The notes: generated from the sequence alone by a model not told the origin. Positions 1 through 9,301 are shown, counted from the first letter of the stretch. The stretch is 30,902 bases of DNA from CAZCFB01 sp964511535 (GCA_964511535.1 CAZEFW010000112.1:1-30902); one strand, 5' to 3'. Numbers and translations: made by a program.

Positions 1-148
1 CCTCAAGCCAGGCGAGCGCCAGCGAGCCCCACCATCTCCCCTCAAGCCTCAAGCCCCAAGCCTCAAGCCAGGCGAGCGCCAGCGAGCCCCACCATCTCCC
101 CTCAAGCCTCAAGCCTCAAGCCTCAAGCCAGGCGAGCGAAAGCGAGCC
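1..148. repeat. 60-bp tandem repeat built on CCTCAAG heptamers
   Basis: Two full 60-base units (1-60 and 61-120) differ at one base, and a third partial unit ends at the stop codon of the lipoprotein gene at 149. Each unit is a run of in-phase heptamers (CCTCAAG, once CCCCAAG) followed by a non-heptad spacer containing GGCGAGCGCCAGCGAG. The last copy of the spacer has AA in place of CC and joins directly to the stop codon. The left end is cut by the window, so more units may exist. It belongs with the other 7-base-period arrays in this window. Confidence 0.95.
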
Positions 149-1117
149 CTACGGTTTGATCCAGCAGACCGGCGTCTTCGAGATGTAGTAGCAGTCGTAC
201 TGGCCGGCGGTGGCCTTGTCGCGGCAGCCGTCCTGGGACTCGGGCTTGCTCACCGAGCAGCCGGTGGCCAGGCAGAGGCTGAGCGCCCCGGCTGGTCCCA
301 TGGAGAAACACTTGGATCCGGCGGGGCATGCCCAGGGGTCTCCCAGCGCGCATCCCACCACGGTGCAGTAGCCGTCCTCCACTACCTTTTTTCCCGCGCT
401 GTTTTTCTGCTCGGGGTAGCAGTTCTGGGCCTTGCCGCAGTCATTGTCCACCTTGCACGGGTCGCCTACCTTGGCCCCGGTCTTGCCCCGGGCCAGGCAT
501 GTGCCCGTGGCCTTGTGGCAGGTGGAGTCGGGCGAAAGCGGGTTCTTGTTGCCGCAGTCGTAGTCCTTGTCGCAGCGCGGGAACAGGCAGACCGCCGTGT
601 GGCCGTTGTACAGCAGCGACACCGGGTCGCATGACAGCTCCTTGTGGAACTTGGTGCACGGGTTCGACTTGGGATCCGGCTTGCACCGGGGCAAGCAGAA
701 GTTGCGCTTGAGCGAGCTGATGGTGGTGCACGCCGTGGCGGCCTTGGCCCCGCCTCCGGGCGGGGTGATGGAGGGACAGGTGTCCTCCACCTCGGCGGTG
801 CGGATGTCCTCCATCTTGCAGTCAGGCACCGCGCAGATACCCACCGTCTTGCTCAGGGCCAGGCACACGGCCTTGCCGGTGCAGCCGGTCTTGGCGGCGT
901 TGGGGGTGCAGGGACGCCCGATGTTTCCGGTGCCGGTCCCGTCGGTGGCGCTGATGTCCGGCGGCTGGATCGCATCGCCCGTGCCGCTGTCTCTGTGCGC
1001 GCCGGCGTCGAGGCCCGCGTCGTCGGTGTCGCAGGCGCAGACCACCAGCGCAGCCGCCGCGAACAGGGCAAGGACGCCGTCAGGTTTGATGGGGGGAATC
1101 TGGAAGGATGGTCGCAA
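149..1117 (-). CDS. Cys-rich lipoprotein, paralog of its upstream neighbour
   Basis: Predicted 322-residue exported protein of unknown function. A hydrophobic stretch (about residues 14-28) ends in VVCAC, an atypical lipobox with the probable lipidated Cys at 29. An Asp/Gly/Thr-rich linker follows, then a domain with about 28 cysteines, presumably disulfide-bonded. It shares ordered motifs with the gene at 1173-2567: EDTCP, NFC, CKP, AVCLF, KVGDPCK, a GYC-GC pair and a final Cys block, so the two are tandem paralogs. The only start codon available is TTG at 1117, with no Shine-Dalgarno-like sequence. The next in-frame stop upstream lies 63 bases away with no ATG or GTG between, so the true start is uncertain. 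It lies 55 bases downstream of its paralog behind a strong hairpin, and is probably read from the paralog's promoter. The coding call is firm; the start and function are not. Confidence 0.8.
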   Translation of the reverse strand: MRPSFQIPPIKPDGVLALFAAAALVVCACDTDDAGLDAGAHRDSGTGDAIQPPDISATDGTGTGNIGRPCTPNAAKTGCTGKAVCLALSKTVGICAVPDCKMEDIRTAEVEDTCPSITPPGGGAKAATACTTISSLKRNFCLPRCKPDPKSNPCTKFHKELSCDPVSLLYNGHTAVCLFPRCDKDYDCGNKNPLSPDSTCHKATGTCLARGKTGAKVGDPCKVDNDCGKAQNCYPEQKNSAGKKVVEDGYCTVVGCALGDPWACPAGSKCFSMGPAGALSLCLATGCSVSKPESQDGCRDKATAGQYDCYYISKTPVCWIKP

Positions 1118-1131
1118 GGGAAGGAGCGGCG

Positions 1132-1156
1132 CCGGCCCCCCTCGTGGGGGAGCCGG
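1132..1156. terminator. GC hairpin between the two lipoprotein genes
   Basis: Arms CCGGC+CCCCC (1132-1141) and GGGGG+A+GCCGG (1146-1156) enclose a TCGT loop, giving about ten G-C pairs with one bulge. It lies about 17 bases past the stop codon of 1173-2567. No T-run follows on the minus strand, so this is more likely an attenuating or 3'-end-protecting hairpin than a full intrinsic terminator. Confidence 0.5.
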
Positions 1157-1172
1157 ACACCGGCCGAAATAC

Positions 1173-2567
1173 TTACTTCTTCACCGTACCGGAGGCGGTG
1201 TCGTCAAAGCACCAGCCCTTCGGGTCGTACTTGTTGGTGAGCTTGGTGTTCTTGGCATCGCGGCAGCCCATCTTGGTCGGGTTGCTCTGCAGGCCCACCG
1301 AGGTGCAGTCCAGGGAGCTGTTCTTCAGCATGTCGCAGCTCATGGAGTAACCGAAGTCACACACCGGCTTGGCCACGATGGGGCTCCCACCGATGGACAG
1401 GTTGTTCCAGCCGCGGCACTCGTAGTCGCCCATGAAGTCCTTGGCGTTGTTGCGGCAGGTGGTGGCGGTCTTCAGGTCGCAGGTCTTCTGGCAGACGCCG
1501 CCGCTGTACAGGGTGTTGCACACCGAGCCGCTGTCGCAGGCGAACTGGGTCAGGGTCTTGGCGAAGCCGCAGCCGGAGATGGAGCAGTAGCCGTTGCGGT
1601 TGCGGATCTTGCAGGGCTCGCCCACGGCGCAGGTGCCGCTGGAGCACTTGCCGGAGCAGCAGTCGCCGTCGGCCTTGCAGGTCTTGCCAGCGTCGGCCAG
1701 GTACTTGGTCTCGTCGAACTCGATCTGGCAGCTCTGGTTGCCAGCGCAGTCCTTGCCGCTCTTGCAGGGGTCGCCGACCTTGGCGGTGGACTTGCCCACC
1801 GTGTGCACGCCGCACAGGCCAGACTTGGTGTCGCACTTGCCGTCCACGGTGCACATGCCGGCGGTGCCGTTGGTGGTCAGGGCGGAGCAGGTCTCACCGG
1901 TCTTGCAGCCGGTGGGGGTCTTGGACTTGTCGCACAGGGTGCCGTTGGTCACGCCGCACTCGCTGTTCTTGGTGCAGCCGCCGGAGAACAGGCACACGGC
2001 CAGGCTGAACTGGCCGATGGAGGCGCCGGAGCGCGGGTGGCAGTACATGGGAGAGGAGCAGTCGTTGCCGCCCAGCTTCGGCTTGCAGGTCTTGAAGCAG
2101 AAGTTCTTGGTGGAGCCGTCGGACAGGCTCACCGCACCACAGACCGAAGCCTTGGTGGTGGTGGCGCCGGGGCAGGTGTCCTCGTTGATGAGGGGGGTCT
2201 TGCTGTTGTCGGCGGTGCACAGGCAGGTGCACACGCCGCCCTTGCCGTCAGAAGCGGTGAGCAGGCAGGTGTGGCTGGAGCCGCACTCCTTGCCGTCCTT
2301 GGTGCAGGCCTTGCCGACGATCTTGGCGTCGCACTGAGCGACCGCGCCGTCACCGGTGGGGACCTTGGAGTCGCCCGCGACGCCGCCCTCGTTGCCGGTC
2401 GCGCCCTGGTCGCCGGTGGTGCCGCCGGTGTCCTGCTGGGTGCCGCCGTCGTCGAGCTGGATCGAGCCCTTGTCGTTTTTGCTCTTGGTGGTGTCGTCGT
2501 CGCTACACGCCGCCATCAGGGACAGGGCAGCAATACATGCCACAGTTGCCAATCCTAACCTTCTCAT
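1173..2567 (-). CDS. Cys-rich lipoprotein
   Basis: 464 residues. It begins with a clean lipoprotein signal ending LMAAC (lipidated Cys about 21), then an Asp/Gly/Thr-rich linker to about residue 75, then a Cys-rich region to the C-terminus. Motifs such as KVGDPCK, CCSGKCSSGTC and GEPCK recur and resemble the short disulfide modules common in surface lipoproteins of Myxococcota-type bacteria. No enzymatic motif is visible. The start is supported by GGGAGG about 8 bases upstream of the ATG. The leader carries a small hairpin (2597-2609). It is the longer member of a tandem pair with 149-1117, with extra Cys modules in the middle. The role is unknown; outer-membrane or surface attachment is inferred from the lipobox. 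Confidence 0.88.
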   Translation of the reverse strand: MRRLGLATVACIAALSLMAACSDDDTTKSKNDKGSIQLDDGGTQQDTGGTTGDQGATGNEGGVAGDSKVPTGDGAVAQCDAKIVGKACTKDGKECGSSHTCLLTASDGKGGVCTCLCTADNSKTPLINEDTCPGATTTKASVCGAVSLSDGSTKNFCFKTCKPKLGGNDCSSPMYCHPRSGASIGQFSLAVCLFSGGCTKNSECGVTNGTLCDKSKTPTGCKTGETCSALTTNGTAGMCTVDGKCDTKSGLCGVHTVGKSTAKVGDPCKSGKDCAGNQSCQIEFDETKYLADAGKTCKADGDCCSGKCSSGTCAVGEPCKIRNRNGYCSISGCGFAKTLTQFACDSGSVCNTLYSGGVCQKTCDLKTATTCRNNAKDFMGDYECRGWNNLSIGGSPIVAKPVCDFGYSMSCDMLKNSSLDCTSVGLQSNPTKMGCRDAKNTKLTNKYDPKGWCFDDTASGTVKK

Positions 2568-2596
2568 CAGTCTGACCTCCCTCTTTGCTGAGGATT

Positions 2597-2609
2597 CCCC
2601 GTTGCGGGG
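2597..2609 (-). promoter_or_regulatory. Leader hairpin upstream of Cys-rich lipoprotein gene
   Basis: CCCCG (2597-2601), TTG loop, CGGGG (2605-2609), a perfect 5-bp stem just upstream of the Shine-Dalgarno sequence of the 1173-2567 gene. An AT-rich TATTTA (minus strand, 2612-2617) next to it could be a -10 box, but I see no convincing -35. Confidence 0.35.
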
Positions 2610-2877
2610 GTTAAATAGGTTCTACTACGTTCTGTGATATCTGTTCCGAGCCACGCGGGCTCCCGCGTTCAGGCACAGGACACCCGGGGTTATCCGAAGT
2701 CGCAAGCAATTACCGTAATGGGTCAACTTCGTCAAGGTAAAACATCCTTTTTGGACCTCATGCCGGCCGCCTGCGCATCGGTTCGCGCTCCAGCCATGCA
2801 ATGCACAGACCATCAGGCCAAAACCCTACAAATCCGGGTACTTAATTCAATTTCGCCGGCCTCGAAAAATTGCAAAC

Positions 2878-2895
2878 CATGACATTCATGTCATG
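2878..2895. promoter_or_regulatory. Perfect 8-bp-arm dyad, putative operator
   Basis: CATGACAT (2878-2885), spacer TC, ATGTCATG (2888-2895): a perfect inverted repeat with a 2-base spacer, in a divergent intergenic region about 125 bases before the gene at 3020. The geometry fits a dimeric helix-turn-helix regulator site. The regulator is not identifiable here. Confidence 0.5.
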
Positions 2896-3019
2896 TTCAA
2901 CGCCCCGACCCGACCCAAATTGCCACTTTTCCCTCGTATTATTGAATAGTTAAGCCGTTTGCCCCTTTATGACACACTCCAGGGCCATACTTGTGCGCGG
3001 CTGCCAGGCGGAGTAGCCT

Positions 3020-3595
3020 GTGCCCATGCGCGCTGCCATCATGGTACTCCCAGTCCTGCTCGCCCTGCTGGTCCCGCACCGTGGGCATGCCCAGCAGGAG
3101 GTGCCGAGCTGGCCCACCCGCAAGGCGCCGCGCCCGCTGACCACTTCGCACTATCTGAACGTGAAGCTGACTTACCGCCAGGGCAAGGTCACACCGGGCA
3201 GCGTCACAAAGGGCCAGTTCAAGCAGGGCCCAAAGCTCCTCACCCGCTTCGCCGGGCGTCATGTTCTCCGGCTGTACAGCCATGGCAGGCTGCTGGACCA
3301 GGTGCGGTTCAACTTCCCGTTGACGGCCGGAGCAGGCGAAAAGAACCCGGCTCAGGAGAAGCTGGGCAATGGCCTGGCCCGGGGCGCGAGCGCCAGCATT
3401 ACCGTGCGGATACCCTGGGATGACCGGATCACCAGGGTGGATCTGGTAGGTACGAGCCTGAAAAAACCTGTGGCGTTGAACCTGAAGGGGATCGTGAAGC
3501 AGGAGAAGCTGAAGACGAAGAATTTTCGGACGGTTACGTTTCAACCCCGAATGGGAACAAAGAACAAAAAACAGCAAACGAAGATCAAAAAATGA
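3020..3595 (+). CDS. Small secreted protein of unknown function
   Basis: 191 residues from GTG at 3020; GGCGGAG about 6 bases upstream favours this over the ATG at 3026. Residues 5-18 are hydrophobic and the sequence GHA-QQ suggests signal peptidase I cleavage near 24, so the mature protein is probably periplasmic or secreted. The rest alternates basic and hydrophobic residues with no motif I recognise, perhaps a beta-rich domain (residues about 40-165). Oddity: the last dozen residues are Lys/Asn/Gln/Thr-rich and are encoded by an in-phase 7-base repeat array that also supplies the TGA stop. The native C-terminus therefore appears to have been replaced or extended by the repeat. It is convergent with the AI-2E-family gene. 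Confidence 0.75.
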   Translation: MPMRAAIMVLPVLLALLVPHRGHAQQEVPSWPTRKAPRPLTTSHYLNVKLTYRQGKVTPGSVTKGQFKQGPKLLTRFAGRHVLRLYSHGRLLDQVRFNFPLTAGAGEKNPAQEKLGNGLARGASASITVRIPWDDRITRVDLVGTSLKKPVALNLKGIVKQEKLKTKNFRTVTFQPRMGTKNKKQQTKIKK

Positions 3596-3671
3596 TTATT
3601 AGTTAACAGAGGTTGGAAAACATTCCCTGACCCACATTCTTTGTTTTTTGTTCCTTGTTCTTTGTTTTTTA
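3554..3671. repeat. Inverted pair of A/T-rich heptamer arrays
   Basis: The left arm (3554-3595) reads in 7-base steps as GGAACAA, AGAACAA and degenerating variants. The right arm (3637-3671) holds five consecutive in-phase heptamers of the types TTCTTTG, TTTTTTG and TTCCTTG. The arms are reverse complements over long stretches and enclose a unique core (3596-3636). Both flanking stop codons lie inside heptamers: TGA of the rightward gene in AAAATGA (3589-3595) and TAA of the leftward gene at 3669-3671 in TTTTTTA. Because the module is symmetrical and U-rich in both readings, it could act as a bidirectional terminator. Confidence 0.9.
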
Positions 3672-5045
3672 TTCTATTTCCTCCCCTCGAACCTTGGCCC
3701 TGACATACAGGAACGTGGCCTGTACTGCCGAAAACAACGGCACCCCAAGCAGCGCTCCCACGGCTCCGTAGGTTCTTTCGCCGGCCACCACGGCGAAGAC
3801 CACCAGCACCGGATGAATCTTGGCCGCGGTGCCCATGATCTTCGGGTTGAGCAGGTTCGCCTCGAGCAGATGGATGCCGATGATCCAGAGCAGGATCAGC
3901 ACGCCGCGCAGCATGTCGACGCCCTGCTCTCCCGAGACCAGCGCCACCACCACGATGGGGATGGACGAGATGATGGAGCCGAAGATCGGGATCAGGCTCA
4001 TCACCCCGGCCAACAGCCCGAGCAGCAGCGGGTACTTGACGCCGATCAGGTGCAGCCCGATCCAGGTGAGAAAGCCGTTGATGATGCATATGAAGAATTG
4101 TCCCCGGATCGCTCCTGACAGGCCCTTGTCGATGAGCACCACCAGGTTGTCGAAGTCCTGGTCGTAGATCCGGGGGATCAGGTTTCGCATCCAGGCCAGC
4201 AGGCGGTCGGTATCTGCCAGCAGGAACGCGCTGACCATCAGCACCAGGATGAAGGTGGTGATGGCGTGCAGGATCCCGGCCAGCAGCCCCTGAGCCAGGC
4301 GGAACACCCGGTTCAGCCCCTTCTCCGACTTGGTCACCATGTCGTTGATGTAGCTGTTGATGGCGTCCTCGAACCGCTGGTGCCCCTGCACGGCGGGCTT
4401 GGGATTGGGCGGCCGGATGAGCCAGCGGCCCTCGTCCACCTGCTCCACCTCCAGCGCCATCTGGCCCACGTTTAGCTCCATCTCGCCGCCCGGCAGCTGG
4501 CGGATCTTCACCATCGGCGGCGGGCCGGCATCTGGCGGCCGCCCTGCCTGCCCCTTGCCCTTGCCATGGCCCTGGCCCGCGCTGGCCCCTCCTCGTTTGC
4601 CCTTCTTCCCGCCTTCCGCCTCCGCCTCCGGCGCGCTGAAGGTCTCCTCGACCCAGGCCGCCACCGACGGCACCCACTCCCGCCGCGCCGTCTCCATCAT
4701 GGCCGGCGTCTCGTGCAGCACCCGCTTGATGTCCTGGCTCAGCCGGGGCACGAAGGACGTGAAGAACAGCCCGATGAGCCCGAGCAGCACCACGTAGACC
4801 AAAATGATCCAGACGAACCTCGGCGCCTGGCGGCTGCCAAAGCGCACACCCTCCAGCCGGCGCACCAGCGGCGCCAGGATATAGGCCACCAGCAGCGCCA
4901 GCACGAACGGAAGGATCACTGATCTGAAGTAGATCAGGATCGCCACCACAAACGCCCCGAATCCCCAGAGTCGGGCGTTGCGCTGCAGCCAGAGCCAGGG
5001 AGTCTCCGGGGGCTGGGCTGGCGGTGGGTTGGCGGGTTCGGTCAT
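3669..5045 (-). CDS. AI-2E family (PerM/UPF0118) membrane protein
   Basis: 458 residues, the usual polytopic architecture of the AI-2E/PerM family (PF01594). There is an N-terminal pair of membrane segments (about 28-62), another at 77-97, a soluble central region, and a C-terminal membrane half with family-like GLSGAIRGQFFICIINGF and LLGLLAGVMSLIPIFGSI. The family is named for an AI-2 exporter, but members also include Na+/H+ antiporters, so the substrate cannot be assigned. Oddity: residues about 138-178 form a Gly/Lys/Ala/Gln-rich low-complexity insert in the central soluble region. The stop codon lies inside a 7-base repeat array. It sits 160 bases downstream of lapB behind another inverted array, so it may be a separate transcript. 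No clear Shine-Dalgarno sequence precedes the ATG. Confidence 0.88.
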   Translation of the reverse strand: MTEPANPPPAQPPETPWLWLQRNARLWGFGAFVVAILIYFRSVILPFVLALLVAYILAPLVRRLEGVRFGSRQAPRFVWIILVYVVLLGLIGLFFTSFVPRLSQDIKRVLHETPAMMETARREWVPSVAAWVEETFSAPEAEAEGGKKGKRGGASAGQGHGKGKGQAGRPPDAGPPPMVKIRQLPGGEMELNVGQMALEVEQVDEGRWLIRPPNPKPAVQGHQRFEDAINSYINDMVTKSEKGLNRVFRLAQGLLAGILHAITTFILVLMVSAFLLADTDRLLAWMRNLIPRIYDQDFDNLVVLIDKGLSGAIRGQFFICIINGFLTWIGLHLIGVKYPLLLGLLAGVMSLIPIFGSIISSIPIVVVALVSGEQGVDMLRGVLILLWIIGIHLLEANLLNPKIMGTAAKIHPVLVVFAVVAGERTYGAVGALLGVPLFSAVQATFLYVRAKVRGEEIE

Positions 5046-5087
5046 TGAAGGCGACTAGGTAGTGGATGAAACAAGCTGATGGCACCA

Positions 5088-5203
5088 GGAACAAAAAACA
5101 AGGAACAAAAAATTCCAGTTGAAAAATGGATGGTTCGCTCCCACGACGGATAACTGACAAACCATTTTTTGTTCTTTGTTATTTGTTTTTTGTTCTTTGT
5201 TTT
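5088..5203. repeat. Inverted pair of A/T-rich heptamer arrays
   Basis: The left arm (5088-5115) has GGAACAA and AAAACAA in 7-base steps. The right arm (5165-5199) has five perfect in-phase heptamers of the TTTTTTG, TTCTTTG and TTATTTG types. It ends two bases or so before the lapB stop codon (5206-5208). The arms are mutually reverse-complementary and enclose a unique core (5116-5164). The same family as 3554-3671 and 19402-19518, it separates lapB from the AI-2E-family gene. Confidence 0.9.
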
Positions 5204-5205
5204 GC

Positions 5206-6384
5206 TCACTTCTCGCCCTTCCGTCTTCCCCACGCCACCCGCACGGTATCCCACTCGCCGCAGCTTGGGCAGCGCCAGAAGAGCTGCTCTCCGGCGTGGC
5301 CGCAGGCGGTGCAGCGGTAGCCGCGGTCAGCCTGCTTCAGCAGGTCCAACAGGTCTCGCAGCGCCTCGGTGGCCCGCTCGGGGTCCCCCTCCTCGAGGAT
5401 GAGCCGCGCCGCGTCTCGCCGGGCAGGCAGCAAGTTCGGCTGCTCCTCCAGCAGCGCCTCCAGATCGGCCAGCGCCCGGGCCGGGCTGCGCCGCCGCTCG
5501 AACCGAGCGCGGGCCAGCCGCAGCTGCACGCTGCGCGGGTTCATCTGCAGTAGATCGTCCAGCAGGTCGTCCACGCGATCCAGCCGCTCCATCTCGAACA
5601 ACACGCCCTCGAGCCGCGGCAGCAAAAAGCCCACCAGCTCGGGCCGCGCCCGCACCGCCCGCTGCCACGCCTTGGCCGCGGCCGAGAGGTTGCCGTTCTG
5701 CTGCTGCAGCATGGCCAGCACATGCAGGGCGTGCACCGAATCCCGGTGGGCCGACAGGGCCCGCCGCAGGCTCTTGCGTGCCTCTGCGAAGGCGTCGTCG
5801 CGCAGCTGATTGGCTGCCAGCTGGGCCCAGATATGGGCCTGAACCGGGCCCGTGTCCTCGTCGGAGATGCGACCGAGGCGACGGTAAGCCAGGGCCGCCT
5901 TCTCCCACTGCCCCGTCTCCTGGTACAGGTCCACGAGGCCGCGCCAGCCCTGGATGTTCTTCCGGTCCTTGGCCACCACCCACTCCAGCGCCTTGACCGC
6001 CCGGCGCTCGAAGCCCGCCGCGCGAAAGTCCAGCGCCAGCTGGAGGTGGGCCTTGATCTGATCCGCCCTGGGCAGCCGCCGCCGCAGCAGGATCGACTGA
6101 TGGACCCTCACGGCCCGCTCGTATTCGTTGCGGCGCCGGAACAGCGTGCCGAGGGCGAAGTAGGCCTCCACCTTGCCCCCGCCGGGCCCGCGCAGGGCCT
6201 GGGCCAGCTCGGAGATCGCCGCGTCGTTGTCCCCCTCCAGCACGCCAACCAGGCCGCGGATGTAGGACCTGCCCTCCTCGGCGGCGCGCTTCAGCGGGCG
6301 CCGGTCCGGGATATAGAACCGCCCCAGCAGCGCGCCCGCCACCAGCAACAGCATGCCCACGCCCACCAGGAGCAGCAGGTTCAT
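5206..6384 (-). CDS. lapB: LapB (YciM), lipopolysaccharide assembly/LpxC-turnover protein
   Basis: 392 residues, matching the family length. Residues 1-20 are a membrane anchor. About residues 35-340 are helical TPR-type repeats. The C-terminus carries a rubredoxin-like zinc/iron knuckle with C358-x2-C361 and C372-x2-C375. That order (anchor, TPRs, rubredoxin-type metal site) is diagnostic for LapB. In E. coli LapB works with the protease FtsH in degrading LpxC and so limits lipid A synthesis; that role here is by homology. The ATG overlaps the lapA stop by four bases (ATGA), indicating translational coupling. A 7-base repeat array begins just past its stop codon. Confidence 0.93.
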   Translation of the reverse strand: MNLLLLVGVGMLLLVAGALLGRFYIPDRRPLKRAAEEGRSYIRGLVGVLEGDNDAAISELAQALRGPGGGKVEAYFALGTLFRRRNEYERAVRVHQSILLRRRLPRADQIKAHLQLALDFRAAGFERRAVKALEWVVAKDRKNIQGWRGLVDLYQETGQWEKAALAYRRLGRISDEDTGPVQAHIWAQLAANQLRDDAFAEARKSLRRALSAHRDSVHALHVLAMLQQQNGNLSAAAKAWQRAVRARPELVGFLLPRLEGVLFEMERLDRVDDLLDDLLQMNPRSVQLRLARARFERRRSPARALADLEALLEEQPNLLPARRDAARLILEEGDPERATEALRDLLDLLKQADRGYRCTACGHAGEQLFWRCPSCGEWDTVRVAWGRRKGEK

Positions 6385-6848
6385 GCCTTGCCCTCCTTGC
6401 CCGCGGAATCTTGCAGCGCCTCCATCAGCGCGTCCTCGTCCGCGCGATCTGACGCGTCCCAGCCCTCCTGCCGCTCGAGATCCAGGGCCTCGTCCTCCAG
6501 CGGCGCCGGGCTCGTCACCGGCAGGTTGCGCAGCTCGCTCAGCTCCTGCTCCAGGTCACCCAGGAAGCGCCGCTCCCGCCGCCGCTCCACGGCCCGCCGC
6601 AGGGTGGCCGGCACCAGCGCCAGCAGGGCCAGCAGCGCGCCCACGGCGCAGGCGCCCACCATCACCAGCGCCAGCGGGGTCTCGTACTCGGCCACCGCCA
6701 GCGGATCGGACCAGCTCGGCTCCAGCATGGGCACCCGGATCACCACCCACTGGGCGTTGCGCAGCAGGAAGAAGGTCAGCACGCCCCCCAGGGCGATCAG
6801 CAGGATGATGGCCAGCAACAGCAGGGAGCCTTTGAGCAGCCGCTGCAT
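6381..6848 (-). CDS. lapA: LapA-family (DUF1049) inner-membrane protein
   Basis: 155 residues with two membrane segments (about 4-29 and 59-83) separated by a short loop containing RNAQWVVIRVPM, the typical place of the conserved LapA RN-x-V motif. A basic helix (RRAVERRRERR) and a charged cytoplasmic tail follow. It is longer than the roughly 100-residue E. coli LapA because of an acidic C-terminal extension (about 105-155). It lies four bases downstream of the HIT gene and overlaps lapB by four bases, so it is part of one operon. LapA is the small membrane partner of LapB in lipopolysaccharide assembly. Confidence 0.88.
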   Translation of the reverse strand: MQRLLKGSLLLLAIILLIALGGVLTFFLLRNAQWVVIRVPMLEPSWSDPLAVAEYETPLALVMVGACAVGALLALLALVPATLRRAVERRRERRFLGDLEQELSELRNLPVTSPAPLEDEALDLERQEGWDASDRADEDALMEALQDSAGKEGKA

Positions 6849-6852
6849 GGGG

Positions 6853-7404
6853 TCAGCCGATCTCCCCCTCGACCTCGGCCACCAGCTCCTTGAAGTGGTC
6901 GAAGAAGCGGTCGTAGGTGGCGTGCAGGCCCTCGCTGATCACCTTGATGTTGCCCACCACGGGCATGAAGTTGTTGTCCCCGTCCCAGCGGGGCACCAGG
7001 TGGTAGTGGCAGTGCTCGTGGATCCCCGCGCCGGCTGTGCGCCCCAGGTTCATGCCCAGGTTCACCGCGTGCGGGCCGGTGGCCCGGTACAGGGCCTGGG
7101 TCGCCCGGCGCAGCAGCTCCGAGAGCATGCGGTACTCCCTGTCGTCCAGCAGGCTCGGATCCGACACGTGGCGACGGGGCACCACCATCAGGTGGCCGTT
7201 GTTGTACGGGTAGCGGTTGAGGATGATGAAGGTGTGCTCGCCGCAGCCGAGGATCAGGTTCTCGCGAAAGTTATCGGGCCCCTCCCCCGGCAGGTCGCAA
7301 AAAATGCAGCCGCCGGCCAGCTTCTTTCGCTCGGCCTCGAGCTTCTCCTTTTCAACCTCGGACAGGATGTACGGCATGCGCCAGGGCGCGTAGAGACGAT
7401 CCAT
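6853..7404 (-). CDS. HIT family nucleotide hydrolase/phosphorylase
   Basis: 183 residues. The histidine-triad motif is HEHCHYHLVPRW at 129-140, with H131, H133 and H135 as the triad and H133 the expected nucleophile. C33-x2-C36 near the N-terminus and the PRRHV segment (about 76-80) fit the zinc-binding subgroup of HIT proteins. The DGDNNFMPV segment after the triad is typical of Ap4A-phosphorylase-like bacterial HIT proteins. The substrate is likely a dinucleoside polyphosphate or nucleoside phosphoramidate. It is placed between rpsA (87 bases upstream) and lapA (4 bases downstream), where many gammaproteobacteria have ihfB. An operon with rpsA is plausible, as no terminator is obvious between them. 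Confidence 0.92.
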   Translation of the reverse strand: MDRLYAPWRMPYILSEVEKEKLEAERKKLAGGCIFCDLPGEGPDNFRENLILGCGEHTFIILNRYPYNNGHLMVVPRRHVSDPSLLDDREYRMLSELLRRATQALYRATGPHAVNLGMNLGRTAGAGIHEHCHYHLVPRWDGDNNFMPVVGNIKVISEGLHATYDRFFDHFKELVAEVEGEIG

Positions 7405-7491
7405 GGATCACTCCATCGAAATACGGCTCGATTATAGGTGGGTACTGCGGAGGGGGCGAAAAAATGCCGGATCTAATCGCTGAGAGGGGTC

Positions 7492-9213
<1,722 letters not shown>

Positions 9214-9301
9214 CAGACTAGAAAAATCTCCCTTGGATTTGGATTTGATTCATGCCCAGCCCGTACCCGTACCGGTACACCCACTGTCATGAAGCCGCGG
9301 C

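Larger units (their letters stand above)
2568..3019. other. 450-base divergent intergenic region
   Basis: This separates the leftward lipoprotein pair from the rightward secreted-protein gene, so it should hold both promoters. It is more AT-rich than its surroundings. The only strong structures I see are the leader hairpin at 2597-2609 and the perfect 18-base dyad at 2878-2895. Short frames inside it look non-coding. I see no tRNA or known riboswitch pattern. Confidence 0.6.

Noticed and set aside
1..148. Possible CRISPR array
   Set aside because: The repeats are heptamers and a 60-base tandem unit with identical, not unique, spacers; no cas gene.
567..2558. Long open frame on the plus strand opposite the lipoprotein genes
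   Set aside because: Its translation is Gly/Ala/Val-rich shadow sequence of the strongly G/C third-position minus-strand gene, which has a lipobox and ordered Cys motifs.
2941..2992. TTGAAT/TTTATG as promoter of the gene at 3020
   Set aside because: The -10 match is poor and the spacer is 18 bases; not strong enough to annotate.
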